Source of the DNA: Isobaculum melis | Lineage (GTDB): Bacteria; Bacillota; Bacilli; Lactobacillales; Carnobacteriaceae | Length of the DNA stretch: 64,000 nucleotides | Direction of reading: 5' to 3' | Assembly (NCBI RefSeq): GCF_900111355.1 | Contig: NZ_FOHA01000005.1 | Location: 1 to 64,000, forward strand | In this document: piece by piece, positions 8,845-17,463 of the stretch | Layout of the letters: each line of letters opens with the position of its first letter | How positions within the stretch are numbered: position 1 is the stretch's first letter | Notes under the pieces: generated by a model | Told to the model about the DNA's origin: nothing | Seen by the model: the letters and a program-made list of their open reading frames with translations, nothing else | The model's database searches: none | Position numbers and translations under genes: made by a program

Positions 8845-8946
8845 CTTGGTTGTCACCTCCATTTGTAACTTTTCTTTATTATAGCATAAATTTCTATTGC
8901 TTCTTGTTTAAAAAAAGAGTTTAAAATAAAAATTATAGATTTCATA

Positions 8947-8975
8947 TTGCATTTTTATAAAAAGTTCGTTACTAT
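8947..8975 (+). promoter_or_regulatory. Promoter of the siderophore transporter operon
   Basis: TTGCAT (8947-8952), 17 bases, TACTAT (8970-8975). The Fur-type operator begins about 12 bases downstream, where a bound repressor would block initiation. Confidence 0.5.
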
Positions 8976-8981
8976 TTAGTT

Positions 8982-9013
8982 GGTAATGAAAATCATTCTC
9001 AGTTAGAATGATT
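8982..9013 (+). promoter_or_regulatory. Fur-family operator upstream of iron ABC importer
   Basis: GGTAATGAAAATCATTCTC (8982-9000) matches 16 of 19 positions of the classic Fur box. As a 7-1-7 site, TGAAAAT-C-ATTCTCA differs from TGATAAT-N-ATTATCA at two positions. Overlapping it is a perfect 9-bp inverted repeat AATCATTCT-CAGTT-AGAATGATT (8991-9013). Its place before a siderophore importer supports iron repression. Confidence 0.8.
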
Positions 9014-9082
9014 ATTATCTGTATAGAGCGGTTTTCAGCTACCAATTGTTTTAAAATGAGATGAGGAAAGAGGGACGAATAC

Positions 9083-10036
9083 ATGCGGAAAGGAATAGCT
9101 ATAGTTTGTCTCATCATACTTTCGTTCTTTTCTCTTTTTGTAGGTGTTAGTCAACTAAACTTAGGAGATTTGTTTCATTTAACTGATTTGCAACGTTTGG
9201 TTTTATTTACGACTAGAATTCCTAGGATGGTCAGCTTATTGATTGCAGGTTCAACCATGAGTATTTGTGGTTTGTTAATGCAAAATTTAACGCAAAATAA
9301 ATTTGTTTCACCTACAACTGGAGGAACCATGGACAGTGCGAGAGTAGGCATCCTTGTTGCCATGATTTTCTTTCATGATGCAACACCTATTCAAAAGATT
9401 GTGGTGGCATTTGCTTTTGCATTATTTGGCACTTTTCTCTTTTTAACACTGCTTGATCGCTTAAGAGTAAAAAATAAGATACTTGTACCGCTGATTGGTA
9501 TGATGTTTGGTAGTGTGATTGGTGCAATTGCAACCTTTCTAGCTTACCAATTTGATTTGGTTCAAAATGTGACTTCATGGCTACAAGGAAATTTTGCACT
9601 CGTGACGTCAGGAAGTTATGAGTTATTATATATCTCGATTCCTTTGATGCTACTTGCATACTTCTATGCGCACCATTTCACAATTGTGGGAATGGGCCAT
9701 GATTTTGCAACTGGTATGGGAATTCGTTATCAATGGGTGCGAGGGATTGGTTTAAGTATTGTAGCGATTTCTTCAGCTGTTGTTATTTTAACTGTTGGAT
9801 CGATTCCTTTTATTGGGTTGATTATTCCAAACCTAGTTACCATCTTTTTAGGGGATCATCTAAAAAATAGTTTATTTGCAACTGCACTATCAGGTGCTGC
9901 TTTTTTAATTATTTGTGACATAATTAGCAGAGTGATTGTTGCACCTTATGAGGTTTCGGTAAGTTTGATAGTAGGTGTGATTGGTAGCATCGTTTTCCTT
10001 TATCTACTATTTAGAGGAGGGAAAACAAGTGTCTAA
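9083..10036 (+). CDS. Siderophore ABC transporter permease (FecCD family, YclN-like)
   Basis: 317 residues, a polytopic permease of the BtuC/FecCD fold with about nine hydrophobic helices. Family marks: TTRIPRMVSLLIAGSTMSICGLLMQNLTQNKFVSPTTGG near residue 45-85 and SIPFIGLIIPNLVTIFLGDHLKN near 235-258, the cytoplasmic loop that contacts the ATPase. It forms a heterodimeric channel with the next gene product. First gene of a four-gene operon under a Fur-type operator; the next permease starts inside its last codons. Most similar in plan to Bacillus YclN and Vibrio FatD. Confidence 0.92.
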   Translation: MRKGIAIVCLIILSFFSLFVGVSQLNLGDLFHLTDLQRLVLFTTRIPRMVSLLIAGSTMSICGLLMQNLTQNKFVSPTTGGTMDSARVGILVAMIFFHDATPIQKIVVAFAFALFGTFLFLTLLDRLRVKNKILVPLIGMMFGSVIGAIATFLAYQFDLVQNVTSWLQGNFALVTSGSYELLYISIPLMLLAYFYAHHFTIVGMGHDFATGMGIRYQWVRGIGLSIVAISSAVVILTVGSIPFIGLIIPNLVTIFLGDHLKNSLFATALSGAAFLIICDIISRVIVAPYEVSVSLIVGVIGSIVFLYLLFRGGKTSV

Positions 10037-10991
10037 TCAAAAATATACTAGAAAATTTATTGTTTTAACGGTGTTATTACTTGGCTTGATTGCTGCTTAT
10101 CTAACCATTGAAAGCAATGGGAATTGGGCCTTTATTTTACCTTTAAGAGGAAAAAAATTAGCAGCCTTTTTGCTAGTAGGCATGACTTCAGCCATTAGTG
10201 CCATTAGTTTTCAGACATTGACTCAAAACCGTATTTTAACGCCAAGCATTTTAGGGTTAGATTCACTTTATGTCTTATTTCAAACCAGTATTCTCTTCTT
10301 GTTTGGCTCAGGACACCAATTGGTTGTCAATCGAGAATTGAACTTTTTAATCAGTGTTGTCTTGATGATGCTAGCAAGTCTCTTCTTATATGCAGTGATG
10401 TTTAAAAAAAGAGGGCATCATCTTTATTTTCTCTTATTAGTTGGGATGGTCATGGGTACCTTTTTTAGAAGCATGGCAACTTTTATGCAAGTCTTGATTG
10501 ATCCTAATGAGTTTGATCATTTACAGAGTAAATTATTTGCAAGCTTTAACAATATTGATACTTCTTTATTAGTGATTTCATGTGTGATTTGTTTTGTTAC
10601 GCTGTTGTTCATACTCCCAGAGCTAAAGTATTTGAATGTGCTAAGCCTGGGCAGGGATCAAGCTATTAATTTAGGTGTGGATGTGTCAAAAGTAACGATT
10701 AAACTATTACTGATGATTGCAGTTTTCACTGCGATAGCAACAGCATTAGTCGGACCACTGCTTTTCTTAGGATTTTTAGTGGCCAATATTGCCTATCAGG
10801 TTTTTCAAACCTATCGTCATGGCATACTCTTTATTGGAGCAAGTCTGATTGGGATGATTGCTTTAGTAGGTGGGAATTTAATTGTTGAAAAAGTTTTCCA
10901 TCTGGAAACAACCTTAAGTGTTGTTTTAGAATTTGTTGGTGGCATTTATTTTATCATCTTGCTATTAAAGGAAAGAAAAGGTGAAGCTTAA
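10029..10991 (+). CDS. Siderophore ABC transporter permease (FecCD family, YclO-like)
   Basis: 320 residues, second FecCD-type permease, partner of the preceding one. Marks: LPLRGKKLAAFLLVGMTSAISAISFQTLTQNRILTPSILGLD near the N-terminus and VGPLLFLGFLVANIAYQVFQTYRHG near the C-terminus. Start chosen at GTG 10029, nine bases after AGAGGAGG and overlapping the stop of the first permease by eight bases; the longer reading from 9981 has no ribosome site. The overlaps on both sides point to coupled translation and a fixed subunit ratio. Confidence 0.92.
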   Translation: MSNQKYTRKFIVLTVLLLGLIAAYLTIESNGNWAFILPLRGKKLAAFLLVGMTSAISAISFQTLTQNRILTPSILGLDSLYVLFQTSILFLFGSGHQLVVNRELNFLISVVLMMLASLFLYAVMFKKRGHHLYFLLLVGMVMGTFFRSMATFMQVLIDPNEFDHLQSKLFASFNNIDTSLLVISCVICFVTLLFILPELKYLNVLSLGRDQAINLGVDVSKVTIKLLLMIAVFTAIATALVGPLLFLGFLVANIAYQVFQTYRHGILFIGASLIGMIALVGGNLIVEKVFHLETTLSVVLEFVGGIYFIILLLKERKGEA

Positions 10992-11746
10992 TGGATATTC
11001 AAAAAGTATCTAAATCTTATGGAGAAAAAATGGTTGTAGGCAATATTTCTATCCCTATTAAAAAAGGGGCGATTACAGCCTTTATTGGCCCTAACGGTGC
11101 AGGTAAGAGTACGCTATTATCAATGATGAGTCGCTTACTTCCTAAAGACACTGGGGCGATTTATATTGATGGGAATGAAGTGAAGGCTTGGAAACAAAAT
11201 GAACTAGCAAAGAAGCTTTCTATTTTGAAACAATCTAATGGCTTAAACTTAAAGTTAACAGTTAGAGAGTTAGTGGCATTTGGGCGTTTTCCTTATTCAA
11301 AAGGGCGATTAACGCAACAGGATCAGGATAAAATTCAAGAGGCTTTAGCTTATTTAGAATTAGAAGAAATGTCAGCGCAAATGATAGACACCTTATCTGG
11401 TGGGCAGCTTCAAAGAGCGTATATTGCAATGGTGTTAGCACAAGATACAGAATATATTTTTTTAGATGAGCCTTTGAATAATTTGGATATGAGTCATGGG
11501 GTTCAAATGATGAAAACCTTTAGACGACTTGCAAAAGAATTAGGAAAAACAGTTGTGATTGTTATTCATGATATTAATTTTGCGGCAAGCTATGCTGATG
11601 AAATTGTGGCAATGAAGGATGGCCAGCTTTTTGCTAAAGGAACAACTGAAGAAGTGATTCAAAAAGATATTTTAGATCGTTTATATGAGATGGATATTCG
11701 TGTCGTAACAGTAGACGGTAAACAATTTTGCTTATATTTCAATTAA
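10991..11746 (+). CDS. Siderophore ABC transporter ATP-binding protein (YclP-like)
   Basis: 251 residues with all ABC ATPase motifs: Walker A GPNGAGKST (about 33-41), Q-loop at KQSNG, signature LSGGQLQRA, Walker B YIFLDEPLNNLD and switch histidine VIHD. It powers import through the two permeases. Its ATG shares one base with the preceding stop (TAATG). FecE/FepC-type family, acting at the inner face of the membrane. Confidence 0.95.
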   Translation: MDIQKVSKSYGEKMVVGNISIPIKKGAITAFIGPNGAGKSTLLSMMSRLLPKDTGAIYIDGNEVKAWKQNELAKKLSILKQSNGLNLKLTVRELVAFGRFPYSKGRLTQQDQDKIQEALAYLELEEMSAQMIDTLSGGQLQRAYIAMVLAQDTEYIFLDEPLNNLDMSHGVQMMKTFRRLAKELGKTVVIVIHDINFAASYADEIVAMKDGQLFAKGTTEEVIQKDILDRLYEMDIRVVTVDGKQFCLYFN

Positions 11747-11761
11747 AGGAGAGAATATAAA

Positions 11762-12718
11762 ATGAAAAAATTTAGTTATTTAATGCTATTAATGGGGACT
11801 ATTTTTACTTTGGCAGCATGTGGAAATAAAGAGTCAGATAAAGCTTCATCATCAGCAACATCTGAAAGTGCAAAAACAGTGACTGTAACAGATGGAAATG
11901 GGAAAGAAATCGAAGTACCTGTCGATCCTAAAAAAGTTGTGGTCTTTGACATGGGCATGTTAGATACAATGGATGAGCTTGGTTTAAGTCAACAAGTAGT
12001 TGGGGTACCTAAAAAAAATCTTCCTGATTATTTAAAGCAATATGATACCAATGACTATGAATCAATTGGTGGCTTAAAAGAGCCTGATATGGAGAAAATC
12101 AATGAATTAAACCCTGATTTGATTATTATTTCTGGTAGACAACGTGATTATCAAGAAGAATTAAGTAAAATTGCACCAACCTTGTTCTTGGGAACAGATT
12201 ATCAAAAAGGTTGGGCATCAACAGAAGGAAATATTGAAACAATTGGTAAAGTCTTTGATAAAGAAGAGCTTGTAACAGAAAAATTAGCGGATTTATCGAA
12301 GAAAATAGATGAAGTGAAAGAAAAAGCAACAGCATCATCAGATAAAGCTTTGACTGTTTTAGTCAATGAGGGTGAATTATCTGCTTATGGACAAGCTTCA
12401 AGATTTGGAATTATTTCAGATACTCTTGGTTTTAAAATGGCTGATGATGCCATTGAAGCATCTACTCATGGACAATCTGTCTCCTTTGAATATGTATTAG
12501 AAAAAAATCCAGACATTATTTTTGTGGTAGATAGAACAAAAGCAATTGGTGGAGATACAAGTAAAGATAATCTTTCTGAGAATCCATTAATTGAACAAAC
12601 AAAAGCAGCTAAAAATGATAAAATTATCTTACTTTCACCTGATGTTTGGTATTTATCTGGTGGCGGCTTACAATCAACAGGACAAATGATTGATGAAGTG
12701 GGAGCAGCTTTAAAATAA
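11762..12718 (+). CDS. Siderophore-binding lipoprotein (YclQ/FatB-like)
   Basis: 318 residues. A lipoprotein signal peptide ends in the lipobox LAAC (C20), followed by a Ser/Glu linker and a class III periplasmic-binding fold: VTVTDGNGKEIEVPVDPKKVVVFDMGMLDTMDELG at the start and the GGLKEPDMEKINELNPDLIIISGRQ segment. It captures the iron-siderophore outside the membrane and hands it to the permeases. Last gene of the Fur-controlled operon, 15 bases after the ATPase gene and followed by a strong hairpin. The chelate (petrobactin-like or other catecholate) cannot be told from sequence. Confidence 0.93.
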   Translation: MKKFSYLMLLMGTIFTLAACGNKESDKASSSATSESAKTVTVTDGNGKEIEVPVDPKKVVVFDMGMLDTMDELGLSQQVVGVPKKNLPDYLKQYDTNDYESIGGLKEPDMEKINELNPDLIIISGRQRDYQEELSKIAPTLFLGTDYQKGWASTEGNIETIGKVFDKEELVTEKLADLSKKIDEVKEKATASSDKALTVLVNEGELSAYGQASRFGIISDTLGFKMADDAIEASTHGQSVSFEYVLEKNPDIIFVVDRTKAIGGDTSKDNLSENPLIEQTKAAKNDKIILLSPDVWYLSGGGLQSTGQMIDEVGAALK

Positions 12719-12726
12719 TAATCTAA

Positions 12727-12800
12727 GGGTGGGATAAAACTTTAAAGTTTTATCCCACCTCTTAAATTACCTCTGTAAACAATGGACAAAAGGCAGGATT
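12727..12800 (+). repeat. Dispersed intergenic repeat, copy 1 (short form)
   Basis: The hairpin GGTGGGATAAAAC.../...GTTTTATCCCACC is followed by CTTAAATTAC, then CTCTGTAAACAATGG and CAAAAGGCAGG. Copy 2 near 55,251-55,395 has a matching hairpin, CTTAATTAC, CTCCGTAAACGGTGG and CAAAAGGCAGG in the same order. Both lie just downstream of transporter genes. Copy 1 lacks the closing GTCTCAGCC-T-run part found in copy 2. Confidence 0.65.
12728..12762 (+). terminator. Terminator hairpin of the siderophore operon, part of a dispersed repeat
   Basis: A perfect 16-bp palindrome: left arm GGTGGGATAAAACTTT (12728-12743), right arm AAAGTTTTATCCCACC (12744-12759), with a weak T/A tail. Its sequence and the following 35 bases recur near 55.25 kb. 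Confidence 0.7.
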
Positions 12801-12846
12801 GGTCTGTATTTGTCAATAATCACTGCAAATGTAAGGGAGCAAATGG

Positions 12847-12932
12847 TATAATGTTCAGAGTCGAACCGTGTTCGATCTGTATCATGTCTCTAAGGATTAA
12901 AAATCCTAAGAGCCATGACAAGAGCCATGACA
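12847..12932 (+). promoter_or_regulatory. Promoter and structured leader of yktB
   Basis: An extended -10 TGGTATAAT (TATAAT 12847-12852) is followed by a leader with a small stem CGAAC-CGT-GTTCG (12862-12874), then a 17-bp imperfect stem (TCATGTCTCTAAGGATT 12882-12898 with AATCCTAAGAGCCATGA 12902-12918, two mismatches), then a 12-bp tandem repeat AGAGCCATGACA (12909-12932). The yktB start lies 41 bases further on. Confidence 0.45.
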
Positions 12933-12972
12933 AGTAGTAAGGTAAAGTTAAGAGATAGATGGAGGCAGAATC

Positions 12973-13608
12973 ATGAATCAAACGACATTTACACCAGAGG
13001 ATTTTCAGGTGTTTCAAGTTGAAGGCTTAGATGAGCGAATGCAAGCGATTAGAAGTCAAATACAACCCAAATTTAGAGCATTAGGCGCGTTATTTACAAA
13101 AGAACTTGCTGTATTATTAGGAGAAGAATTACCTGTTCATATTGCACAGCATTTACGAAGAACTAAAAATCCACCTTTAGATACATGGTCAGCGATAGGT
13201 GGAAATGCTAGAGGGTATAAAAGGTTTCCCCATTTCCAATTGGGGCTATATGAAGACCATATTTTTATTTGGCTAGCTTTTATTGATCAGCCACAGTTTG
13301 AAGTCGAGATGGCGAATGCTTTGATTAAAGCCAGGGATATGTTTGAGCAAGTGCCAGCAGATTATGTGGTGTCCCTAGATCATCATCAAAAAAAGGTAAC
13401 ACCTATTAAAGAATTAGACCTTAAAAAAGGGCTTGAACGTTGGCGTGATGTCAAAAAAGCTGAGTTTTTAATTGGACGTCAAATTCTTGCGACAGATGCG
13501 TTATTAAAAAATCCAGAGGCAACGCAAGCATATATTTTAGAAACCTTTGTGACATTAGTCCCATTTTACCAACTAGCATTTCAAGCTTATCCAAATGAAA
13601 TCAACTAA
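12973..13608 (+). CDS. yktB: DUF1054 family protein (UPF0637, YktB-like)
   Basis: 211 residues, the family's usual length. Typical segments are FTPEDFQVFQVEGLDERMQAIRSQIQPKF at the start, AQHLRRTKNPPLDTWSAIGGNARGYKRFPHFQLGLYEDHIFIWLAFI in the middle and FYQLAFQAYPNEIN at the end. The function of this Firmicutes family is unknown. Start ATG 12973 lies behind GGAGG. Monocistronic, with a structured leader. Confidence 0.9.
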   Translation: MNQTTFTPEDFQVFQVEGLDERMQAIRSQIQPKFRALGALFTKELAVLLGEELPVHIAQHLRRTKNPPLDTWSAIGGNARGYKRFPHFQLGLYEDHIFIWLAFIDQPQFEVEMANALIKARDMFEQVPADYVVSLDHHQKKVTPIKELDLKKGLERWRDVKKAEFLIGRQILATDALLKNPEATQAYILETFVTLVPFYQLAFQAYPNEIN

Positions 13609-13722
13609 CAGTTTATGCCACTTTTGTCTCAATAAAAGGTGGCTTTTTATTGTTTTGCTTTTGAATATAGAATATGTTATCGTAATTAGAAGTTGGAAAA
13701 ATAAGAAATAAGGATGGGAAAC

Positions 13723-14439
13723 ATGAAAAATAAGAAGTTAATGTACATAATAATTGCGGTTACTGTTGTATTATTAAGTGTTGCTGGTTACTTGATTTAT
13801 AAAAACACTGGAACCTATAGTGATATTGCTGGAGAATGGAAAGTAGAAAGAGATTACTCAAGTAAAGATGAAGAAGATTATAGTATGCTATTAAATAAAA
13901 TGCTTGATCAAGTAGGAGAAGAACTAGATTTACCAAATACAGAAACGTTAAAAATTACTCGTAATGGTCAAGTAACGATTATAGCTAATGGGCTAAATCT
14001 TAGAAAAAGTGAAGCCAGTTACTCTTTACCAAAAGAACGTGAAAAAAATGCAGATATGCTTCCTTTAACCTTTGAATTATCTAAAATTGAAGAAAGTCCT
14101 CTCTATAACAAATTTTTCCCAAGTTTGCTTGAGAAATTAGTAGGCTATAATCAAACTGAATTGGATAAAGAAGACTTAGCTGACTATAAAGAAATGCTAG
14201 ATAAGTCTCAATATAGTAAGCAAGAAATGAAAGAACTAACTACAGAAAGAAAAGAATACCTAGAAGAAGATCCAGATATTTATAAAAAGCTCTCTATTTC
14301 TGGAGATAAATTAACTTATGAATTCCATCAAACAAAAGATAATGAAACAGAAATAGGGTTTAAAATTGTCAATAAAAATAAAATTGAATTTATTGCTGAA
14401 GATGGAGAAACTGTCCTAGGCACTTACATCAGAAAATAA
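13723..14439 (+). CDS. Membrane-anchored protein of unknown function
   Basis: 238 residues. An N-terminal membrane helix (about 5-25, LMYIIIAVTVVLLSVAGYLIY) is followed by an acidic extracytoplasmic part. Near residue 35 there is DIAGEWKVERDYSS, and near the end IEFIAEDGETVLGTYIRK; this begin-and-end pattern resembles small beta-barrel lipocalin-like domains, but I do not recognise a family. Start ATG 13723 is preferred over 13714, since AAGGATGGG overlaps the latter. Alone between yktB and a convergent peptidase gene. Confidence 0.75.
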   Translation: MKNKKLMYIIIAVTVVLLSVAGYLIYKNTGTYSDIAGEWKVERDYSSKDEEDYSMLLNKMLDQVGEELDLPNTETLKITRNGQVTIIANGLNLRKSEASYSLPKEREKNADMLPLTFELSKIEESPLYNKFFPSLLEKLVGYNQTELDKEDLADYKEMLDKSQYSKQEMKELTTERKEYLEEDPDIYKKLSISGDKLTYEFHQTKDNETEIGFKIVNKNKIEFIAEDGETVLGTYIRK

Positions 14440-14443
14440 TAAA

Positions 14444-14482
14444 AAAATCCTTTGCACCTATTTAAAAGTGCAAAGGATTTTT
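14444..14482. terminator. Bidirectional terminator
   Basis: AAAATCCTTTGCAC, 10-base loop, GTGCAAAGGATTTTT between convergent genes. Confidence 0.85.
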
Positions 14483-14490
14483 CGTTTTGA

Positions 14491-16299
14491 TTAAATAAAA
14501 GCTTCACTGATTTCAACAAATGTATCAACATCTTTAATCATTAAATCAATGCCAGCTTGCCAGAAATCTGGTTGAGTTAAATCAACGCCTAAATGTTTCA
14601 TCGCTAAATCTTCGGTAGTCATTGAAGCAGTATCTTTTAATAAGGCAATATATTTCTCTTCAAAAGCTTTACCTTCTTCAAGAGAACGTGCATAAATTCC
14701 TAAACTAAACAAGTAACCAAAGGTGTAAGGGAAGTTATAAAATGGTATTTCAACACCATAAAAATGACCTTTACTTGCCCAGAAATGAGGATGATATTCA
14801 CTTAAGGCATCCAAATAAGATTCTTTTTGTGCAGCTTCCATTAATTCAGAAATATGCTCTTCGGAAAGGACACCATTTTTTCTTTCTTCATAAAAGCGAT
14901 TTTCAAAAATAAAACGTGAATGAATATCAAAGAACATTGCAGAGGCATTTAATAGCTTGTTGTCTAATAATGTAATACGCTCTTCAACACTTTTTGCTTC
15001 TCTAACCGTTGCATCTGCCACAATCATTTCAGCAAAGGTACTAGCTGTTTCAGCCACATTCATGGCATATTCTTGATTTAATGCTGGTAAATCAAACATT
15101 ACACTTGTATGGAAGGCGTGACCTAGTTCATGAGCTAAGGTAGATACACCATTTGGCGAACCAGAGTAAGTCATAAAGATACGTGATTCTTTGCTTTCTG
15201 GTAAAGTTGTACAATAGCCGCCAGTTCCTTTGCCAGGGCGATCTTCAGCTTCAATCCATGAATTATTAAATGCCTTTTGCGCAAAAGCTGCTAATTTGTC
15301 TCCAAATTTGCTAAAGTTATCAATAATAAATTTAGCACCCTCATTATATGGATAATGATGAGGTGTAGCATCACCGATGACAACAGGTGCATCAACATCT
15401 TGCCATGCTAATTTTTCCATCCCTAAAAGCTGTGCTTTACGTGCGAAAAATGGCATGAAAGCTTCTTTATTTTTGGTAATGGTATCCCACATTGTATCTA
15501 AGGTTTTTCTAGACATGCGATTGTATTCTAGCGGTCTAGCTAAGTAATCTTCTGTTCCATGCGCTTTATACAGGGCTAAGCGGAAGCCAGACAAATGGTT
15601 GAGGGTATCTGCAAATAATGGTGCCATTTTGCTCCAAGCTTGTTCCCATTTTTCAAATAATTGTTTTCTGACAGCAGCATCTGGGTCATCAGACATTTTA
15701 TTATAGGCTTGACCCACTGAAAGCATGGTAATCGTACCATCTTTACTTTCAAATGGAATCTCAATTAAGCTAACGATGCGATCATAGTGATCGCCCCATG
15801 CTTGAATGCCATCTACACTTAAGGCATTGATTAAAGTTTCTTCTTCTTCGCTAAGTAATTTTTTACCTTGTTCACGTGTTTCATTTAATACAAAGGAAAC
15901 GGGTTTGAAGGCTGGTAGATCTAAGAGGGCTTGCCAATCAGTTTGTGACATTGCCACTAATTTTTTAGTTAAAATAGTTGCTGCTGTAGAGAATTCACTG
16001 TCTAAAGTAAATAATTTACTAAATAAGGTTGTTGCTAATTTATCTGCAACATTAGCTGATAAATGACAGTTAATAAAGCTCCCACATTGGCCAAGTGCAT
16101 TGCCAATTTTTTCTTCTTGGGCAAGCAAGTTGCTAAATCCTTGATAATTTGGTTTATCATTTGCAGCCTGCCAGTTTTTTACCTCTTCTTCAAAAACAGA
16201 TAAATCTGCACGAATACTGACCATTTTTTCTTTCAATGCTGGTGAAGCTGTACCGCCAGCAAAGATTGATTCTAAATCCCATACTTCTGAATAAGTCAT
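14491..16299 (-). CDS. M3 family oligoendopeptidase (PepF type)
   Basis: 602 residues, the normal length of bacterial PepF-type zinc peptidases. The zinc motif HELGHAFH lies at about residue 390, with a glutamate ligand about 25 residues later in the NVAETASTFAEM segment. The substrate-cover segment GYCTTLPESKESRIFMTYSG precedes it. These enzymes cut oligopeptides of about 7-17 residues in the cytoplasm, in peptide nutrition and signal-peptide turnover. Single gene ending in a shared terminator. Confidence 0.93.
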   Translation of the reverse strand: MTYSEVWDLESIFAGGTASPALKEKMVSIRADLSVFEEEVKNWQAANDKPNYQGFSNLLAQEEKIGNALGQCGSFINCHLSANVADKLATTLFSKLFTLDSEFSTAATILTKKLVAMSQTDWQALLDLPAFKPVSFVLNETREQGKKLLSEEEETLINALSVDGIQAWGDHYDRIVSLIEIPFESKDGTITMLSVGQAYNKMSDDPDAAVRKQLFEKWEQAWSKMAPLFADTLNHLSGFRLALYKAHGTEDYLARPLEYNRMSRKTLDTMWDTITKNKEAFMPFFARKAQLLGMEKLAWQDVDAPVVIGDATPHHYPYNEGAKFIIDNFSKFGDKLAAFAQKAFNNSWIEAEDRPGKGTGGYCTTLPESKESRIFMTYSGSPNGVSTLAHELGHAFHTSVMFDLPALNQEYAMNVAETASTFAEMIVADATVREAKSVEERITLLDNKLLNASAMFFDIHSRFIFENRFYEERKNGVLSEEHISELMEAAQKESYLDALSEYHPHFWASKGHFYGVEIPFYNFPYTFGYLFSLGIYARSLEEGKAFEEKYIALLKDTASMTTEDLAMKHLGVDLTQPDFWQAGIDLMIKDVDTFVEISEAFI

Positions 16300-16509
16300 A
16301 CTATCAACCTCTTTTCTTTATTTATCCAACATTATATCTTATTTTCAGAAAATTATATATCTTTTTTCTTTTTATTTATTGAGGCAGACTTAATTTGTGG
16401 CTAGCTTAGAACGACCCCATTGAATTTTATGACTTAAAGGAAATTCATATCATTTTTTGCTTATTTTCTATATAATAGAAACAGAACATGAATTTAAAGG
16501 ACTGATTGG

Positions 16510-17442
16510 ATGGAATTATTATTTTTAGGAACTGGAGCTGGCGTTCCAGCTAAACATAGAAATGTGACAAGTATCGCATTAAAGTTATTAGATGAAAGAA
16601 ATGCAGTATGGTTATTTGATTGTGGGGAAGGGACACAGCAACAAATTTTGCATACATCTGTACGACCACGAAAAATTGAAAAAATCTTTATTACACATTT
16701 ACATGGTGACCATATTTTTGGTTTGCCGGGCTTAATCGGAAGTCGTTCATTTCAAGGTGGAACTGAGAAATTGGATATTTATGGTCCTAAAGGGCTGAAA
16801 GACTTTATTTTAACGAGCTTAAAAGTTTCTGGTACACATTTAAAATATAAACTTCAGATTCATGAAATAAGTGAAGAGGGCATTGTTTTTGAAGATGCAA
16901 CATTTAAAGTTGAAATGAAAAAATTAGATCACCGTATTGAATGCTTTGGCTATCGGATTACTGAAGCTGATCATCAAGGTGAGTTAAATGTTGCGAAGCT
17001 CCAAGAGGAAAATGTTCCTTCAGGGCCATTATATGGTCGGATTAAAAATGGTGAGGTTGTGACACTAGCAGATGGACGAACCCTCGATGGAAAAGACTAT
17101 ATTGGAGAAGCCAAAAAAGGGCGCATTGTGACCATATTAGGTGATACAAGACGTCATCCAAACAGTGTGGCATTAGCAATAGATGCAGATGTATTGGTGC
17201 ATGAAAGTACCTTCACGGCTCATGAAGGAAAATTAGCCAAAGAATATTATCATTCAACAAGCGTTCATGCTGCTGAAACAGCTAAAGAAGCAGGTGCGAA
17301 GAAGTTATTACTCACACATATTAGTGCACGTTATCTTGGGAAAGAAGCTAAACAGTTAGAAACAGAAGCCAGAGCTTATTTTCCAAATGCGCAGTTAGTG
17401 AAAGATTTTGATGAAATCACCATTCCGTTTGATCATCAGTAA
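16510..17442 (+). CDS. rnz: Ribonuclease Z
   Basis: 310 residues with the metallo-beta-lactamase fold. The phosphodiesterase motif is [13 protein letters not shown] (about residues 61-73); further zinc ligands lie in GDTRRH, LVHESTF and THISARY. RNase Z trims the 3' ends of tRNA precursors, mainly those lacking an encoded CCA. The sequence starts [21 protein letters not shown], the normal N-terminus. A -10 element TATAAT lies at 16471-16476. Followed 21 bases later by an SDR gene, as in many Lactobacillales. Confidence 0.97.
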   Translation: MELLFLGTGAGVPAKHRNVTSIALKLLDERNAVWLFDCGEGTQQQILHTSVRPRKIEKIFITHLHGDHIFGLPGLIGSRSFQGGTEKLDIYGPKGLKDFILTSLKVSGTHLKYKLQIHEISEEGIVFEDATFKVEMKKLDHRIECFGYRITEADHQGELNVAKLQEENVPSGPLYGRIKNGEVVTLADGRTLDGKDYIGEAKKGRIVTILGDTRRHPNSVALAIDADVLVHESTFTAHEGKLAKEYYHSTSVHAAETAKEAGAKKLLLTHISARYLGKEAKQLETEARAYFPNAQLVKDFDEITIPFDHQ

Positions 17443-17463
17443 CACATAAGGGGGAGCGAAAAC

